Notes: generated by a model from the letters alone, not told the origin. DNA of 39,707 nt from Chrysochromulina tobinii (GCA_001275005.1 JWZX01002399.1:1-39707), one strand, 5' to 3'; shown: positions 19,079-28,445, counted from the stretch's first letter. Program-made: numbers and translations.

Positions 19079-20440
19079 ATGCATCGTCGCGAGGTGGTGC
19101 TTGCGGCCGTGAAGCAGGACGGCAGGGCGCTCAAATACGCTTCTGCCAAGCTGAAGGCCGATCGCGAGGTGGTGCTTGCAGCCGTGAAGCCGAACGGCTA
19201 TGCGCTCAAATACGCTTCTGCCAAGCTGCAGGCCGATCGCGACGTGGTGCTTGCAGCCGTGAAGCCGAACGGCTGGGCGCTCGAATACGCTTCTGTCGAG
19301 CTGCAGGCCGATCGCGACGTGGTGCTTTCGGCCATGAAGCAGGACGTTGTGGCGCTCAAATACGCTTCTGTCGAGCTGAAGGCCGATCGCGACGTGGTGC
19401 TTGCAGCCGTGAAGCAGGCCGGCTGGGCGCTCGATTACGCTTCTGCCAAGCTCAAGGCCGATCGCGAGGTGGTGCTTGCAGCCGTGAAGCAGTACGGCTG
19501 GGCGCTCAAATACGCTTCTGTCGAGCTGCAGGCCGATCGTGAGGTGGTGCTTGCGGCCGTGCAGCAGGACGGCAGGGCGCTCGCATACGCTTCTGTGCTC
19601 GCATACGCTTCTGTCGAGCTGCAGGCCGATCGCGAGATCAGAGAGGCTGCCTCGAAGGCGATCAGAGAGGCTGCCTCGAAGCGCAAAGAAGCGGTCCTGT
19701 TAGCCGAGCTCAAGGCCGTCAAGGGCGCTGACACGCAGGCGAAGACGCAGCCAACCGGCTCTGCACTAGCTTCCTCCTCTGAGGCCGCCGACGCCTCAGC
19801 ACTAGTCCTTGGAGAGGGAGAGCGTCGCCTACTCGCAGACGAGGCGGGCGGCCACTCGTCCCAAATTAGGCAACTCGCAGACGCGGTCCACGTGGAGGTT
19901 AGCATGCAAGATGTGGAGGGAACCGTTTTGGACGGCGATGGCGAGGTGGCTTTCGAGGGCGAAACGTCCCTCGCCGAGCGAAACGTCAGCCTGCAGGCAG
20001 AGGCGGTCGATGTTGAGAGTTTTCCCTTCCGCCGCATCCGCAAGGCTCCATCCCGACTTGACCCAAGCGTGGGCACGCCGAAGAGGAAAGGTTTGAAGCG
20101 CACTTTGGAGCCTCGGACGTCGGCCCGCCGCGCAGCGGCGCCAACCATCAAGCAAGAAGACTTTCTCAACGGCGACATCAACTGTCCATCGTGCGGATGT
20201 GGCGTCCCCGTGAGCGAGCAAGGGTGCAACATGATCACCTGCCGCTCGCCTCATCATACTGGGGGCTCCTGGTTCACCTTTTGCTACCATTGTCGTAAAG
20301 AGTGCCCGGGCGCCCTTCCGTGCCTGAAAAAATGCCCCGAACGGAACGACAAGGCGAGCCGGCTCCTGGCGCGAGAGCTTCTTAACAAGGCCGCAGAGCG
20401 AAACCCGATCATCATTGACGACACCGAGGAGGACGAATAG
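19079..20440 (+). CDS. DUF4116-repeat protein with C-terminal Rcat/IBR-like zinc finger
   Basis: 453-residue single-exon protein. Residues 3 to about 190 are seven to eight 25-residue repeats of the DUF4116 type (DREVVLAAVKQDG.ALKYAS), which are widespread in algae and large DNA viruses and have no known biochemical role. A charged, Ala/Ser-rich linker follows with a basic segment (GTPKRKGLKRTLEPR, nuclear-localisation-like). Around residues 365-405 are CPSCGCGVPVSEQGCNM.TC and FCYHCRKECPG, close to the Rcat or IBR zinc finger of RBR ubiquitin ligases, but no RING1 is present. The protein ends PIIIDDTEEDE, which fits a SUMO-interacting motif (hydrophobic core followed by acids), and IKQED before the finger fits the sumoylation consensus. 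Role in ubiquitin/SUMO signalling is inference. Confidence 0.82.
   Translation: MHRREVVLAAVKQDGRALKYASAKLKADREVVLAAVKPNGYALKYASAKLQADRDVVLAAVKPNGWALEYASVELQADRDVVLSAMKQDVVALKYASVELKADRDVVLAAVKQAGWALDYASAKLKADREVVLAAVKQYGWALKYASVELQADREVVLAAVQQDGRALAYASVLAYASVELQADREIREAASKAIREAASKRKEAVLLAELKAVKGADTQAKTQPTGSALASSSEAADASALVLGEGERRLLADEAGGHSSQIRQLADAVHVEVSMQDVEGTVLDGDGEVAFEGETSLAERNVSLQAEAVDVESFPFRRIRKAPSRLDPSVGTPKRKGLKRTLEPRTSARRAAAPTIKQEDFLNGDINCPSCGCGVPVSEQGCNMITCRSPHHTGGSWFTFCYHCRKECPGALPCLKKCPERNDKASRLLARELLNKAAERNPIIIDDTEEDE
19085..19640 (+). repeat. 75-bp tandem repeats (DUF4116 units)
   Basis: Seven or more 75-bp units, each with cgaggtggtgcttgcagccg and gcgctcaaatacgcttctg. Units differ by a few bases. 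A truncated extra half-unit (YASVLAYASV) sits at the end, around 19580-19620. Confidence 0.92.
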
Positions 20441-20996
20441 GTTCTACAACAATCCTGACGGTTTATGTTTCTGTGTCGCGTCTCTGCACAGTCTGACTTC
20501 GCCGGTTCACCGCGCGAATCAAGATACTTTCGAACAGGCGTGCCAGGCTGGGGGAGCCGGGCGGACCGACTGATTTCTGCGGCTATTCTGCGGCCTCGCG
20601 TGAGGCGTTCGTTTGTAACTCGGCGAAGATACAAGCGATCAAGCGAAGATTCACTGGATACCATCGTAAATCGTACAGCATCATACATCAACGTACAGCG
20701 CATCATCATTTGCAATCGCGATTTGTGATTTTGTGATTTGTGTACATGTATCTACAATTGGTCTCTACATTGAGGAAGATAGAGGCCCTTGTGCTAGGGG
20801 GTCCGGTGTGTGTTACGCACTGCTGTCGAGCCCGAAACGGCGCGGTGTGAAAAGGAAGAACCCGCGATCCACGATGTACGCCGCGTACCTCGCATTTCCG
20901 CTGCGTTTGCCGTCGATCGCCGGGCGCGGCCGGCGCGAATTGTTGACGCATCCCGTGTGGCTCCTCGCTCGCAGAACACCGAACCCCAAAATAGCC
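20441..20996. other. Intergenic region, 3' end of the DUF4116 gene and leader of the next
   Basis: No gene seen. A lower-GC stretch at about 20640-20780 (tttgtgattttgtgatttg) may hold 3'-end or promoter signals. The open frame of the next gene extends back to 20733, but its first ~88 residues look non-coding. Confidence 0.5.
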
Positions 20997-22103
20997 ATGG
21001 GCTGCGCCTCTTCTACCCCCGTTGTCATCGCAGACCCAGCGAAGCCGGAGGAGCTCAAGCCTATTGCCGCCGAGGAGGCTCCAGTGCTCAGGTCGGCGCC
21101 GCCGACCGCCAACGTAATTGTGCCCCCGGCCGAGGTAGTGGCGACCGAGGAGGAAAAGCCGGTGGCAAAGCCGTCGACCGATGTAGTGGCGGCCGCGCCC
21201 GCGCCCGTCGCTGCTGGCGTCCTCGCGGATGCCCGCAGTGCCGGTCTAGATACGAGCAAGGCTGTGCCCGCATGGCTGGCCAACCTCGACCTGCCCGCGC
21301 CCACGGCCGCAGCACTGCGCGCGGCGGCGGAGCCCGTTGCCGAGGTGGTGCCCGAGGTGGTTGCGCCTGCCCTAGCGCCCGCGGTAGCTCCAGCGCCCGA
21401 GGTAGCTCCAGCGCCCGCGATCTCCGCGGAGGCGCTCGCATCTTACAAGGAGGCGTTCTCCGTCTTCGACAAGGACGGCAGTGGCACCGTCTCCACGAGC
21501 GAGCTGGGCGAAATGATGAGTGCGCTCGGCCAGAACCTGAGCGCGGAGGAGCTCGACGCGATCGTGGTCGAGGTCGATGCCAACCGCTCCGGCGAGATCG
21601 ACTTTGACGAATTCTGCGCGTGCATGCAGAAGGCGAAGGAGGGGGGCGCGACGACGCCCAAGCTCGCGGTGATAGTGGAGGAGAGCAGTTTGCTCTCCGG
21701 GCTGCGAAGCTTTCTCGGTCGACTCCTCTTCGGAGCGCCCATGGAGGAGAGTGCGGCGGCCGAGGCGGCAGCGGCGGCGGCGGCCAAGGCGGCGGCCGAC
21801 CGCCAGCTTGCTGCTAACCTCGCTGCTAACCTCGACGCTGAACGAGTGTACAAGACGCAGGAGGCGGCGGCGACCGAAGCGGCGGCGGCCGAGGCGGCGG
21901 CGGCGGCGGTGAAGGCGGCGGCCGAGGCGGCGGCGGCGGCCGAGATCATGGCGACCGAGCTAATGGCGGCGGCGCAGAAGGCGGCGGCAGCAGAGACGAG
22001 GAAGAACCGTTACAAGCTTGTGCGGTGCAAATGCTGCACCTTCTCGCACTTTGCACTTTGCGACGCCTGCCCTCGATGCCACGACGCAGCTCCTAGGGGC
22101 TAA
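20997..22103 (+). CDS. Calmodulin-like two-EF-hand protein with MGC acylation motif and Cys-rich end
   Basis: 368 residues from the ATG at 20997 (MGCASSTPVV), a dual myristoylation/palmitoylation type N-terminus, so membrane attachment is likely. Residues ~20-145 are Ala/Pro/Val-rich low complexity. An EF-hand pair follows: DKDGSGTVSTSEL (with KEAFSVFDKDGSG typical of calmodulin) and DANRSGEIDFDEF, both with complete ligand positions. Next comes an Ala-rich predicted helix with many AAA and AEA runs (~residues 245-335). The end has a small Cys cluster, CKCCTF..CDACPRC, that could bind zinc. Upstream in-frame ATGs at 20733 and later are less likely because MGCASS directly follows a good translation context (agccATGG). 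Confidence 0.85.
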   Translation: MGCASSTPVVIADPAKPEELKPIAAEEAPVLRSAPPTANVIVPPAEVVATEEEKPVAKPSTDVVAAAPAPVAAGVLADARSAGLDTSKAVPAWLANLDLPAPTAAALRAAAEPVAEVVPEVVAPALAPAVAPAPEVAPAPAISAEALASYKEAFSVFDKDGSGTVSTSELGEMMSALGQNLSAEELDAIVVEVDANRSGEIDFDEFCACMQKAKEGGATTPKLAVIVEESSLLSGLRSFLGRLLFGAPMEESAAAEAAAAAAAKAAADRQLAANLAANLDAERVYKTQEAAATEAAAAEAAAAAVKAAAEAAAAAEIMATELMAAAQKAAAAETRKNRYKLVRCKCCTFSHFALCDACPRCHDAAPRG

Positions 22104-22232
22104 TTGCCTCTGTCATCAGAGGTCATCAGAGGTCATCAGAAGTCATCAGAGGTCATCAGAGGTCATCAGAGGTCATCAGAGGTCATCAGACGCCTGCCCT
22201 CGATGCCACGACGCATGCCACGACGCAGCTCC
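22060..22232. repeat. ATCAGAGGTC array inserted between two copies of the gene's 3' end
   Basis: Nine ~10-bp units (gtcatcagag) at 22112-22190 are flanked by two copies of cgcctgccctcgatgccacg (22063 and 22190), the codons of the last Cys cluster. The second copy has an extra catgccacgacg. On the plus strand the units read ATCAG, opposite to all introns of plus-strand genes here. Confidence 0.85.
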
Positions 22233-22257
22233 ACTCGTCCGCGCGGCCATCGAGTGA

Positions 22258-23155
22258 CGCGGCTGACAATCCCATGCAATCACGTGCTCAGTCCGTGGGG
22301 AGGGACGATGAGCTACCCAGCTCTTTGTTTGGAGGGCTGTCCGAAAACTTCGACCTCAGCATATCGCCCCCGCCTAGTCCTACAGTACAAGCGAATGTAC
22401 TACCCTCTGGACCACGTGTAGTCCCCGACCGTGTGGCTGTCGCTGTGCGGGCTGCAGTGTACCGCTTTGAGCAAGAGCGTTTCCTGGTGTTTGTTGAAGC
22501 GGCTGGGCGACCAGGATGAGCTCGAGGTCAGTCCGTACGTTACGTTTAAATAATATAATTACGTAAACCGAACGAAACGCGCTACACGGGGACGTCTGTT
22601 CGCGCGTACGCCCCGTATCGCGCATATAACCCAAATTCCCCCACCGGCACCGCATCCGCAATTCAGGGGCGGCGTCCTTGTCCTGCCTGACAACTATCTC
22701 TCCGTCTCTACTAAGTATCGCGTCGCGCATAACCCAACCGGACTCGTCGCGGCGGCGCGCGTCGGTCGGGCGTGTCGATTAAAACGGCGGACGGTCGGAT
22801 TTGACTTGGGTTGTCGCGATCGTGGGCATAAACAACAAATAGCTCCAAGTGCGGGCTCGACCGACGGGACCTATGACCCCTATACACGCTCGCATGCTAA
22901 TTGCTCAGCCGTCATAGCTAATACCCGGCTCGGTCCCCGTTCTTCTGTGTTCCCGAGCCGGGAGCGCAGATCCCAGATCAAATCCCCGAACCACTACCGC
23001 GACGGGACCGAGACCTCAGAGGGCAGCCCCTCGCGATAATCTCGCGATTCTGGCCATTCTAGATTCCCGTATCGCCTCCATGGTCCATGCGAAACGTAGA
23101 GTGCACAAACTGCACGGAGCGCCTAAGATGATTCTAATCATCAGCTATCAGGTCA
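22258..23155. other. Intergenic, no gene assigned
   Basis: An open frame at 22274-22519 (plus) ends YRFEQERFLVFVEAAGRPG and has somewhat protein-like composition, but no start context, domain or partner exon was found. The rest has an AT-rich spot at 22540-22565 and no recognised feature. Confidence 0.4.
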
Positions 23156-26100
23156 TCACGTGAAGACGTCTGTGACTACCAGCCGGAGGCGGTTGCGGAA
23201 GGCGAGCGTTCCCCACACGAGCACCTCCCGCGCTGCCTCGAAGCCCGCTATGTACTCGTCGTACCTGATGAGGGAGGCAATCGGAGGTCATCAGAGGTCA
23301 TCAGAGGTCATTGGAGGTCATCCTCGGCCAAAAAGGCGTCGTACCGGGCGAGCGCGCGCTCGACCTCCCGCGAGCGAAGCGTGTGCAAAGAATACTTGGG
23401 GTGTTCGTGCCCGTTCCGGTGCTCATCCCAATTCGTAACCGACGTCTCGATGGCGAGCCCTTCCCAGCCGGGCAGGCGCAGAGGCGGCGCCACGCTCGAG
23501 GTGAACACGAGGGGTGTGCCTGCATGCAACGCTTCGTACCTGATGAGGGAGGCAATCGGAGGTCATCAGAGGTCGTTGGAGGTCATCAGTGTGCCTGCAT
23601 GCAACGCCTCATACATGTTACGGCGCTCGGGCGTGTCGCCACGTGGCTCGACGGCGAACCGCGACGACGCGAGCAATCTCGTCGCGTTCTCGGCGTCGTA
23701 CTGGGCGCCCATGTGGTTGCTCAACTCGAGCGTCTCCCCTGTGCGCCACACGATCAGGGGTCATCAGAGGTCATCAGCGGTCATCAGTGGTCATCAGTGC
23801 GCCACACGATAAGCGGTCATCAGTGGTCATCCCAGGCGATCCGATCGCAATCCGATGGCAATCCGCGGCAGTCACCTGGGCGATCATACTCCCTGATTAC
23901 ACGGCAATCCGATCGCAATCCGATGGCAATCCGCGGCAGTCACCTGGGCGTAGCAGTTCCTTGAGCCACCCTCGGCCGCAGCACAGGCTGCCAACGAAGC
24001 CAAAGTCGCGCGCGCGCTCCGCCTGTCGCCTCGGGCGCGCGAGCGTCGTGCCGGGCACATAGTACGGGATGTGAACCTCTCGGTGCCAGTCACGCACCGC
24101 GCCTGAGGAGGGACGCACTCAAGAGGTCAACAAAGGCCATCAAGAGGCAATCAGAGGTCATCAGAACGTACCCGGCGGCGGCTCGGCGTCCGTCTCGAGG
24201 CACACGTAACGAATCTTAGGATGACGAAGGCAATCAGAGGTCATCAGAACGTACCCGGCGGCGGCTCGGCGTCCGTCTCGAGGCACACGTAACGAATCTT
24301 AGGATGACGCCAGAGCGTCGTGTACACGTCCTCGCCCGCGCCGATCGACCACGCCTGCTCGCCTATGTAAGGGCACTTGTGACGAGTCATCAGGTGCTTC
24401 TCGGGGTGTGTGTCAAAGTAAGGCCCCACCGATCGCATTGCCGCAAGCAACTTGCGCTCGAATCGGGCGGTGCACCTGATGAGGGAGGCCATCATGATGA
24501 TGAGTAAGGAAGTCATGATCTCAATCAGCGACCAAAAAGGCGATCGGTACAAATCCGACGCAATCAAGCGCCATCAAGCGCCATCAAGCGCCATCAAGCG
24601 CCATCAAGCGCCATCAAGCGCCATCCGACGCGTGCTCACCGACGCAATCAAGCGCCATCAAGCGCCATCAGCGCGTGCTCACAGATGCAATCAAGCGCCA
24701 TCAAGCGCCATCAGCGCGTGCTCACCGGAGGCATGAGCGTAGCTTGTGCCGCTTCGCATTCCACGACCAGCCGTGTGCCCAATGCCGGTTGAGGCACGCG
24801 GGCAGCACGAAAAAGTCCGCAAGCGCCGGGTCGGTGGTGGCCTCGAATGCGGCACGCAGATTCGACTCGACGTGCAGCTCCCACCTAATGAAGGGAGGCA
24901 ATCATGATGAGGGAGGCAATCCTGATGAGGGAGGCAATCATGAGCTCCCACCTGATGAAGTTGTGGCAATCATGATGAGGGAGGCGATCATGAGCCTCAA
25001 TCAGTGGCAGCTCTCACTCGAAGTTGTTGACGCCGCCGCCATCATTCGGGTGGCAGTTGGTCATGCCGAGCTCCCCAAGCTCGTACACGTACATGCGCAG
25101 CGTCCGCGTTGACGAAGCCGAGCCGCCGACACGCGCCGTGTTGGGCGTGCGCTCGTCCTCGGGTGCGACCGGCGCCGTCGTGAGCGCGAGGCGCGCCGGC
25201 CTGGGCGCCGGCAGCGCGGCCGACGGCTGGAACTCGCCGCCGACATCGCTCACGTACCCGCCCACGACGAGGCCGCTGCCGCCGCCCACGTAGCCGCCGA
25301 CGATGGATCCGCCGCCGGGGGCTCCGATGATCACATCGAGTGCTCCGAATCGGTCCTCAGCGAGACACGCGACATCCCTCACCTCGGACACGAGGGCCGC
25401 GTGCACTGCGAGCCATCCGAGAGCGATTAGAGAGCAATTAGAGTGCAATTAGAGAGCAATTATAGAGCGATTAGAGAGCGATTAGAGGTCCATTAGTGAG
25501 CCATTAGTGAGTGACCCGAGAGCAATCCGAGAGCAATCCAAGGCCATCAGAGGTCATCAGCATGCAATCACCTGCACGCATGCACGACTCATCTTCGAGG
25601 CCTTGCGTCCTCGAGTAATTGGCCGTTGAGGCGCCCTTGGGGTGTGTGAAGAGGCCAGCGTTCACGACGACGCACGCCGGGCTCGCGAGGAAGCGGCGCG
25701 CGGCGAATTTGCACCTGGGGATGAGGGGGAGGAAGAGGGGGGAGAGGAGGGGGGAGAGGAGGGAGGGGGGAGGAGGGAGGGAGGGGGGAGGGGGGAGGAG
25801 GGAGGAGGGGGGGGGCGAGGGGGGTGAGAGGCATCCGAGGGCATCAGAAGGCATTCGCGCATGCATGCGCACCAACAGGCGTTCACATCAACAGGCATTC
25901 ACATCAACAGGCATGCATGCGCACCAGGTCACGTCGACGCCCCAGTCAGTCCGCGCTTCGGGCCGGTAGAGCGACGAGAACACCTGTGGGGAAGGCGGAG
26001 GGCGCCCTGGTGAGCACACGTGCATGCCCACGTGGCCGGTAGAGAGCACTTGCATGCATACCTCGATCGCCACCCGTAGCTGGAGCAACGGAAGCATGAG

Positions 26101-27217
26101 TTCCACAAAGTCGGTCGCGCGCGTGCGGCAGCGCGGATGCGGCTTGAGCAAGTCCCAAATCGAGCCGATGATCGCGGGCTGCGCAATCAGCGCTCCGTGT
26201 CGCTGCGCCTCGTGCAAAAAGTGGGCCACGTAGCGCATCGGCGGGATGATGATGTCCTCATCGATCGACCAAATATGGGAGAACTCGAGCGCCCACGCCT
26301 TGCCATATGCGGACAGCGCGTTCGCGATGAAGCGCGACTTGACCTTCTCAGGATAGCTCACGTGGAAGCGCGAGCATCGCTTGTACCATGGCTGCTGAGC
26401 GTACCTGTGGGGGGGTAGTGGGCCGGGGGGGGGGCGCCGTGGTGAGCACTTACATGCACGCGTGTGGCTGGTACCACGGCTGCTCGCGTACCAGCTGTGG
26501 CTCGCGTCGTAGTGGGCGTAGAAGAAGGAGGCGTTACTCAGCCGCGAGATGGTTTCACACGTGGCCTGCACGTTGCTCGCCTGCCCGGTGGTCATCAGTG
26601 GTCATCAGTGGTCCTCAGCGGTCATCAGTGGTCATCAGTGGTCATCAGTGGTCATCAGCGGTCATCAGTGGTCATCAGTGGCCTGCACGTTGCTCGCCTG
26701 CCCGGTGGCCATCGCACACGATCAGTGGCCCTCAGCGGTCATGAGTGGTCTTCAGAGGTCATCAGTGGTCATCAGTGGTCATCAGTGGTCATCAGTGGTC
26801 ATCAGTGGTCATCAGTGGTCTTCAGAGGTCATCAGTGGTCATCAACGGTCCTCAGTGGTCCTCAGAGGTCCTCAGTGGTTCTCAGCGGTCATCAGCAGTC
26901 ATCAGTAGTCATCAGCCGCCTGCACGCAGCTCGCCTGCTTCTGGCCCACGACCATGAAGATGAGTACATTCATCAAAGGTCATCAGTGGTCATCAGTAGT
27001 CATCAGCTCGCCTGCTTCTGGCCCACGACCATGAAGATGAGTACATGGAAGAACGGCACCGCCTCCGGCATCGGATCCATCGGAGACGCACCTGTGGGGA
27101 AGCGCGAGCGCCGTGGTGAGCACGTGCATGCTGGGCGAGCACTCGGTTCGCTTCGTCGGATCCATCGGAGACGCACTAAATGCGAGCACTTGCTCCGAGC
27201 CCGACGACGCCGACGGG

Positions 27218-27254
<37 letters not shown>

Positions 27255-28080
27255 CGGTGCCGAGGCCTGTCCAGTTACAGCAGACCGTCGGAGGGCGCGA
27301 CAGCGCCTTGGCGGTGGTGACGATGCCGGGCACGTGGAGCGGCACGTAGACGCCCGAGCACTGCGCGCCGCCGTGGGCAGTCCTTGAGAGGCTCTGGGCA
27401 CTGCCTAATATGGAAGCGCGGTCTCCCAGCGGCTTGAGCCACGAGTACGTGCATGTCTCCGTCGACCCGTACGAGACAGGGCCGGTGCGCATGTAGCAGC
27501 GCGCGTCGCAGTTCCACGTCACCGAGGTGCACAGCTCGTCCTGAGCGCAGTGCTCGCTGCACGCGTCGTGGTCGACCCGGCTTGGCAGTGGGAACTTGCC
27601 GAGCAGTTCGCTGCCGCCGACGAGGTTACGCGGCTCCCAGCCTGATTGAGTGCGGTGCGTCGCGCGGGACGCCGTCCGCGCCTCCTCGACCTCCTCTACC
27701 GTCTTTCCCTCGGCGAGCTCGGCGCACGGGCTGCAGGCCGAGCATGTACCCCACTCGCACTTCTCCTTCCAGTCGTGGTACCGAATCGCACCCACCCTCG
27801 CGACGATCTTTTGACCGCACCAGCTCTGGCAGTGGGGCTTCGAACCAGCGCTGGGGTCATTCCACTCCGCGTAGAGCATCATCTTTGTGGTCGGCCCCAA
27901 CCGTTGCTTCGTCTTCAGGTCCGAGAAGAAGTTGACGTGCTGCTCCGTCATATGACGCCCTGCGCCGGCACCGGCGCCGACGACCTCGTGCGTGGTCGTT
28001 GGGCCGCCGGCAGGCGCACTCTGGGCGAGCAGCACGAGCAAGAGCGCGAGCAGTACGACACTATAGAAGATTCTCCGCAT
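23156..28080 (-). CDS. DUF707 domain fused to exostosin-type (GT47) glycosyltransferase, type II membrane protein
   Basis: Thirteen exons, all in phase: 28080-27177, 27091-27012, 26580-26492, 26404-26062, 25983-25925, 25714-25572, 25405-25018, 24884-24726, 24475-24255, 24102-23944, 23738-23615, 23539-23345, 23264-23156; 990 aa. An N-terminal signal anchor (SVVLLALLLVLLAQ) suggests a Golgi type II protein. Residues ~150-235 are Cys-rich (DACSEHCAQDELCTSVTWNC), PAN/apple-like, followed by a Ser run. Residues ~310-545 match DUF707: FFYAHYD, KSRFIANAL, HIWSIDEDI (acidic motif), ALIAQPAI, DWGVDVTWCKFAA, VVNAGLFTHP. Residues ~645-990 match exostosin: RMYVYELGEL, LADFFVLPACLNRHW, VHIPYYVPG, FVGSLCCGRGW, and SSRFAVEPRGDTPERRNMYEALHAGT. 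Exon 7 links both in one frame. The function is probably polysaccharide or glycoprotein glycan synthesis; acceptor unknown. Intron 2 uses a GC donor. Confidence 0.85.
23827..23950 (-). repeat. Duplicated donor segment in intron 10 of the GT fusion gene
   Basis: A ~50-bp stretch (gatcgcaatccgatggcaat, then gcggcagtcacctgggcg) occurs twice, ending at 23885 and 23950. The second copy holds the true donor CCCAG|GTGACTGC; the first is an intronic copy of it. Confidence 0.85.
24166..24309 (-). repeat. ~80-bp duplication of exon 9 end plus donor in the GT fusion gene
   Basis: The last ~50 coding bases of exon 9 (IRYVCLETDAEPPP) with donor GTACGTTC are copied, apparently perfectly, at 24166-24228; the exon itself ends at 24255. 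Both copies are joined by CTGAT-type units. Two equivalent donors are therefore available. Confidence 0.92.
24555..24725 (-). repeat. GCCATCAAGC arrays in intron 8 of the GT fusion gene
   Basis: Ten-base units gccatcaagc (coding strand GCTTGATGGC), interrupted by three copies of gcgtgctcac, the complement of the exon 8 donor GTGAGCACGC. The donor itself has thus been copied along with the array. Confidence 0.88.
25715..25835 (-). repeat. G-rich plus-strand tract, long polypyrimidine tract of intron 5
   Basis: About 110 bp of almost pure purine on the plus strand (gaggaggggggagagg and variants), so the coding strand is a very long C/T tract ending in CATCCCCAG at exon 6. Multiple G-runs on the plus strand could form quadruplex structures. 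Confidence 0.9.
26583..26925 (-). repeat. GTGGTCATCA array in intron 2 of the GT fusion gene
   Basis: Some thirty 10-bp units (tggtcatcag and variants; coding strand CTGATGACCA), interrupted at about 26678-26710 by a copy of the exon 3 start (GCGAGCAACGTGCAGGCCAC on the coding strand). Confidence 0.92.
27217..27254 (-). repeat. (CTG)n trinucleotide run encoding poly-Ser
   Basis: A run of twelve gctgct-type triplets on the plus strand, read as AGC Ser codons in the GT fusion gene before the DUF707 part. It is in frame and probably variable in length. Confidence 0.9.
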
Positions 28081-28445
28081 TGTGTTGAGGGAAATTTGCG
28101 TTTCCGTTGTGCCGTCCACCTGGTTCCGTCGCGCAGCGCGCAGACTCTGCTGTTTGGCAGTTGTGAAGCCCCGTGTGAACGTTAACACGACACTCGCTTT
28201 TGCCCGCTCGGAATACACGCACCTTACATGACCCCATACGAGACACGGAGCATGCGCGCGCTCGCAGCGTGGAGGATGGAGTGGGCGTCGGCGCAAGCGT
28301 CGCCGTCGGCGGCTTGATGTTAGTAGATGGCCGTGGAGATGTTAGCGAGCAAGCGCCATAGCGGCCAAGCGCGCCTACATAAACTCAAGTGGACACACAC
28401 TACCAAATACCGCGCTCAAACGTGTCCACGCACGTCGACGGTTTC
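28081..28445. other. Spacer upstream of the GT fusion gene
   Basis: Likely promoter and leader of the GT fusion gene and 3' end of the upstream methyltransferase gene, both on the minus strand. No gene or repeat seen. Confidence 0.5.

Noticed and set aside
22274-22519. Possible short gene or last exon of the calmodulin-like gene
   Set aside because: Composition is protein-like, but the calmodulin-like frame stops at 22103 and no splice path or domain connects them.
26464-27387. Plus-strand open frame of 307 codons with repeated SSVVISGHQW
   Set aside because: It is a translation of the GTGGTCATCA intron array; the gene is on the other strand.
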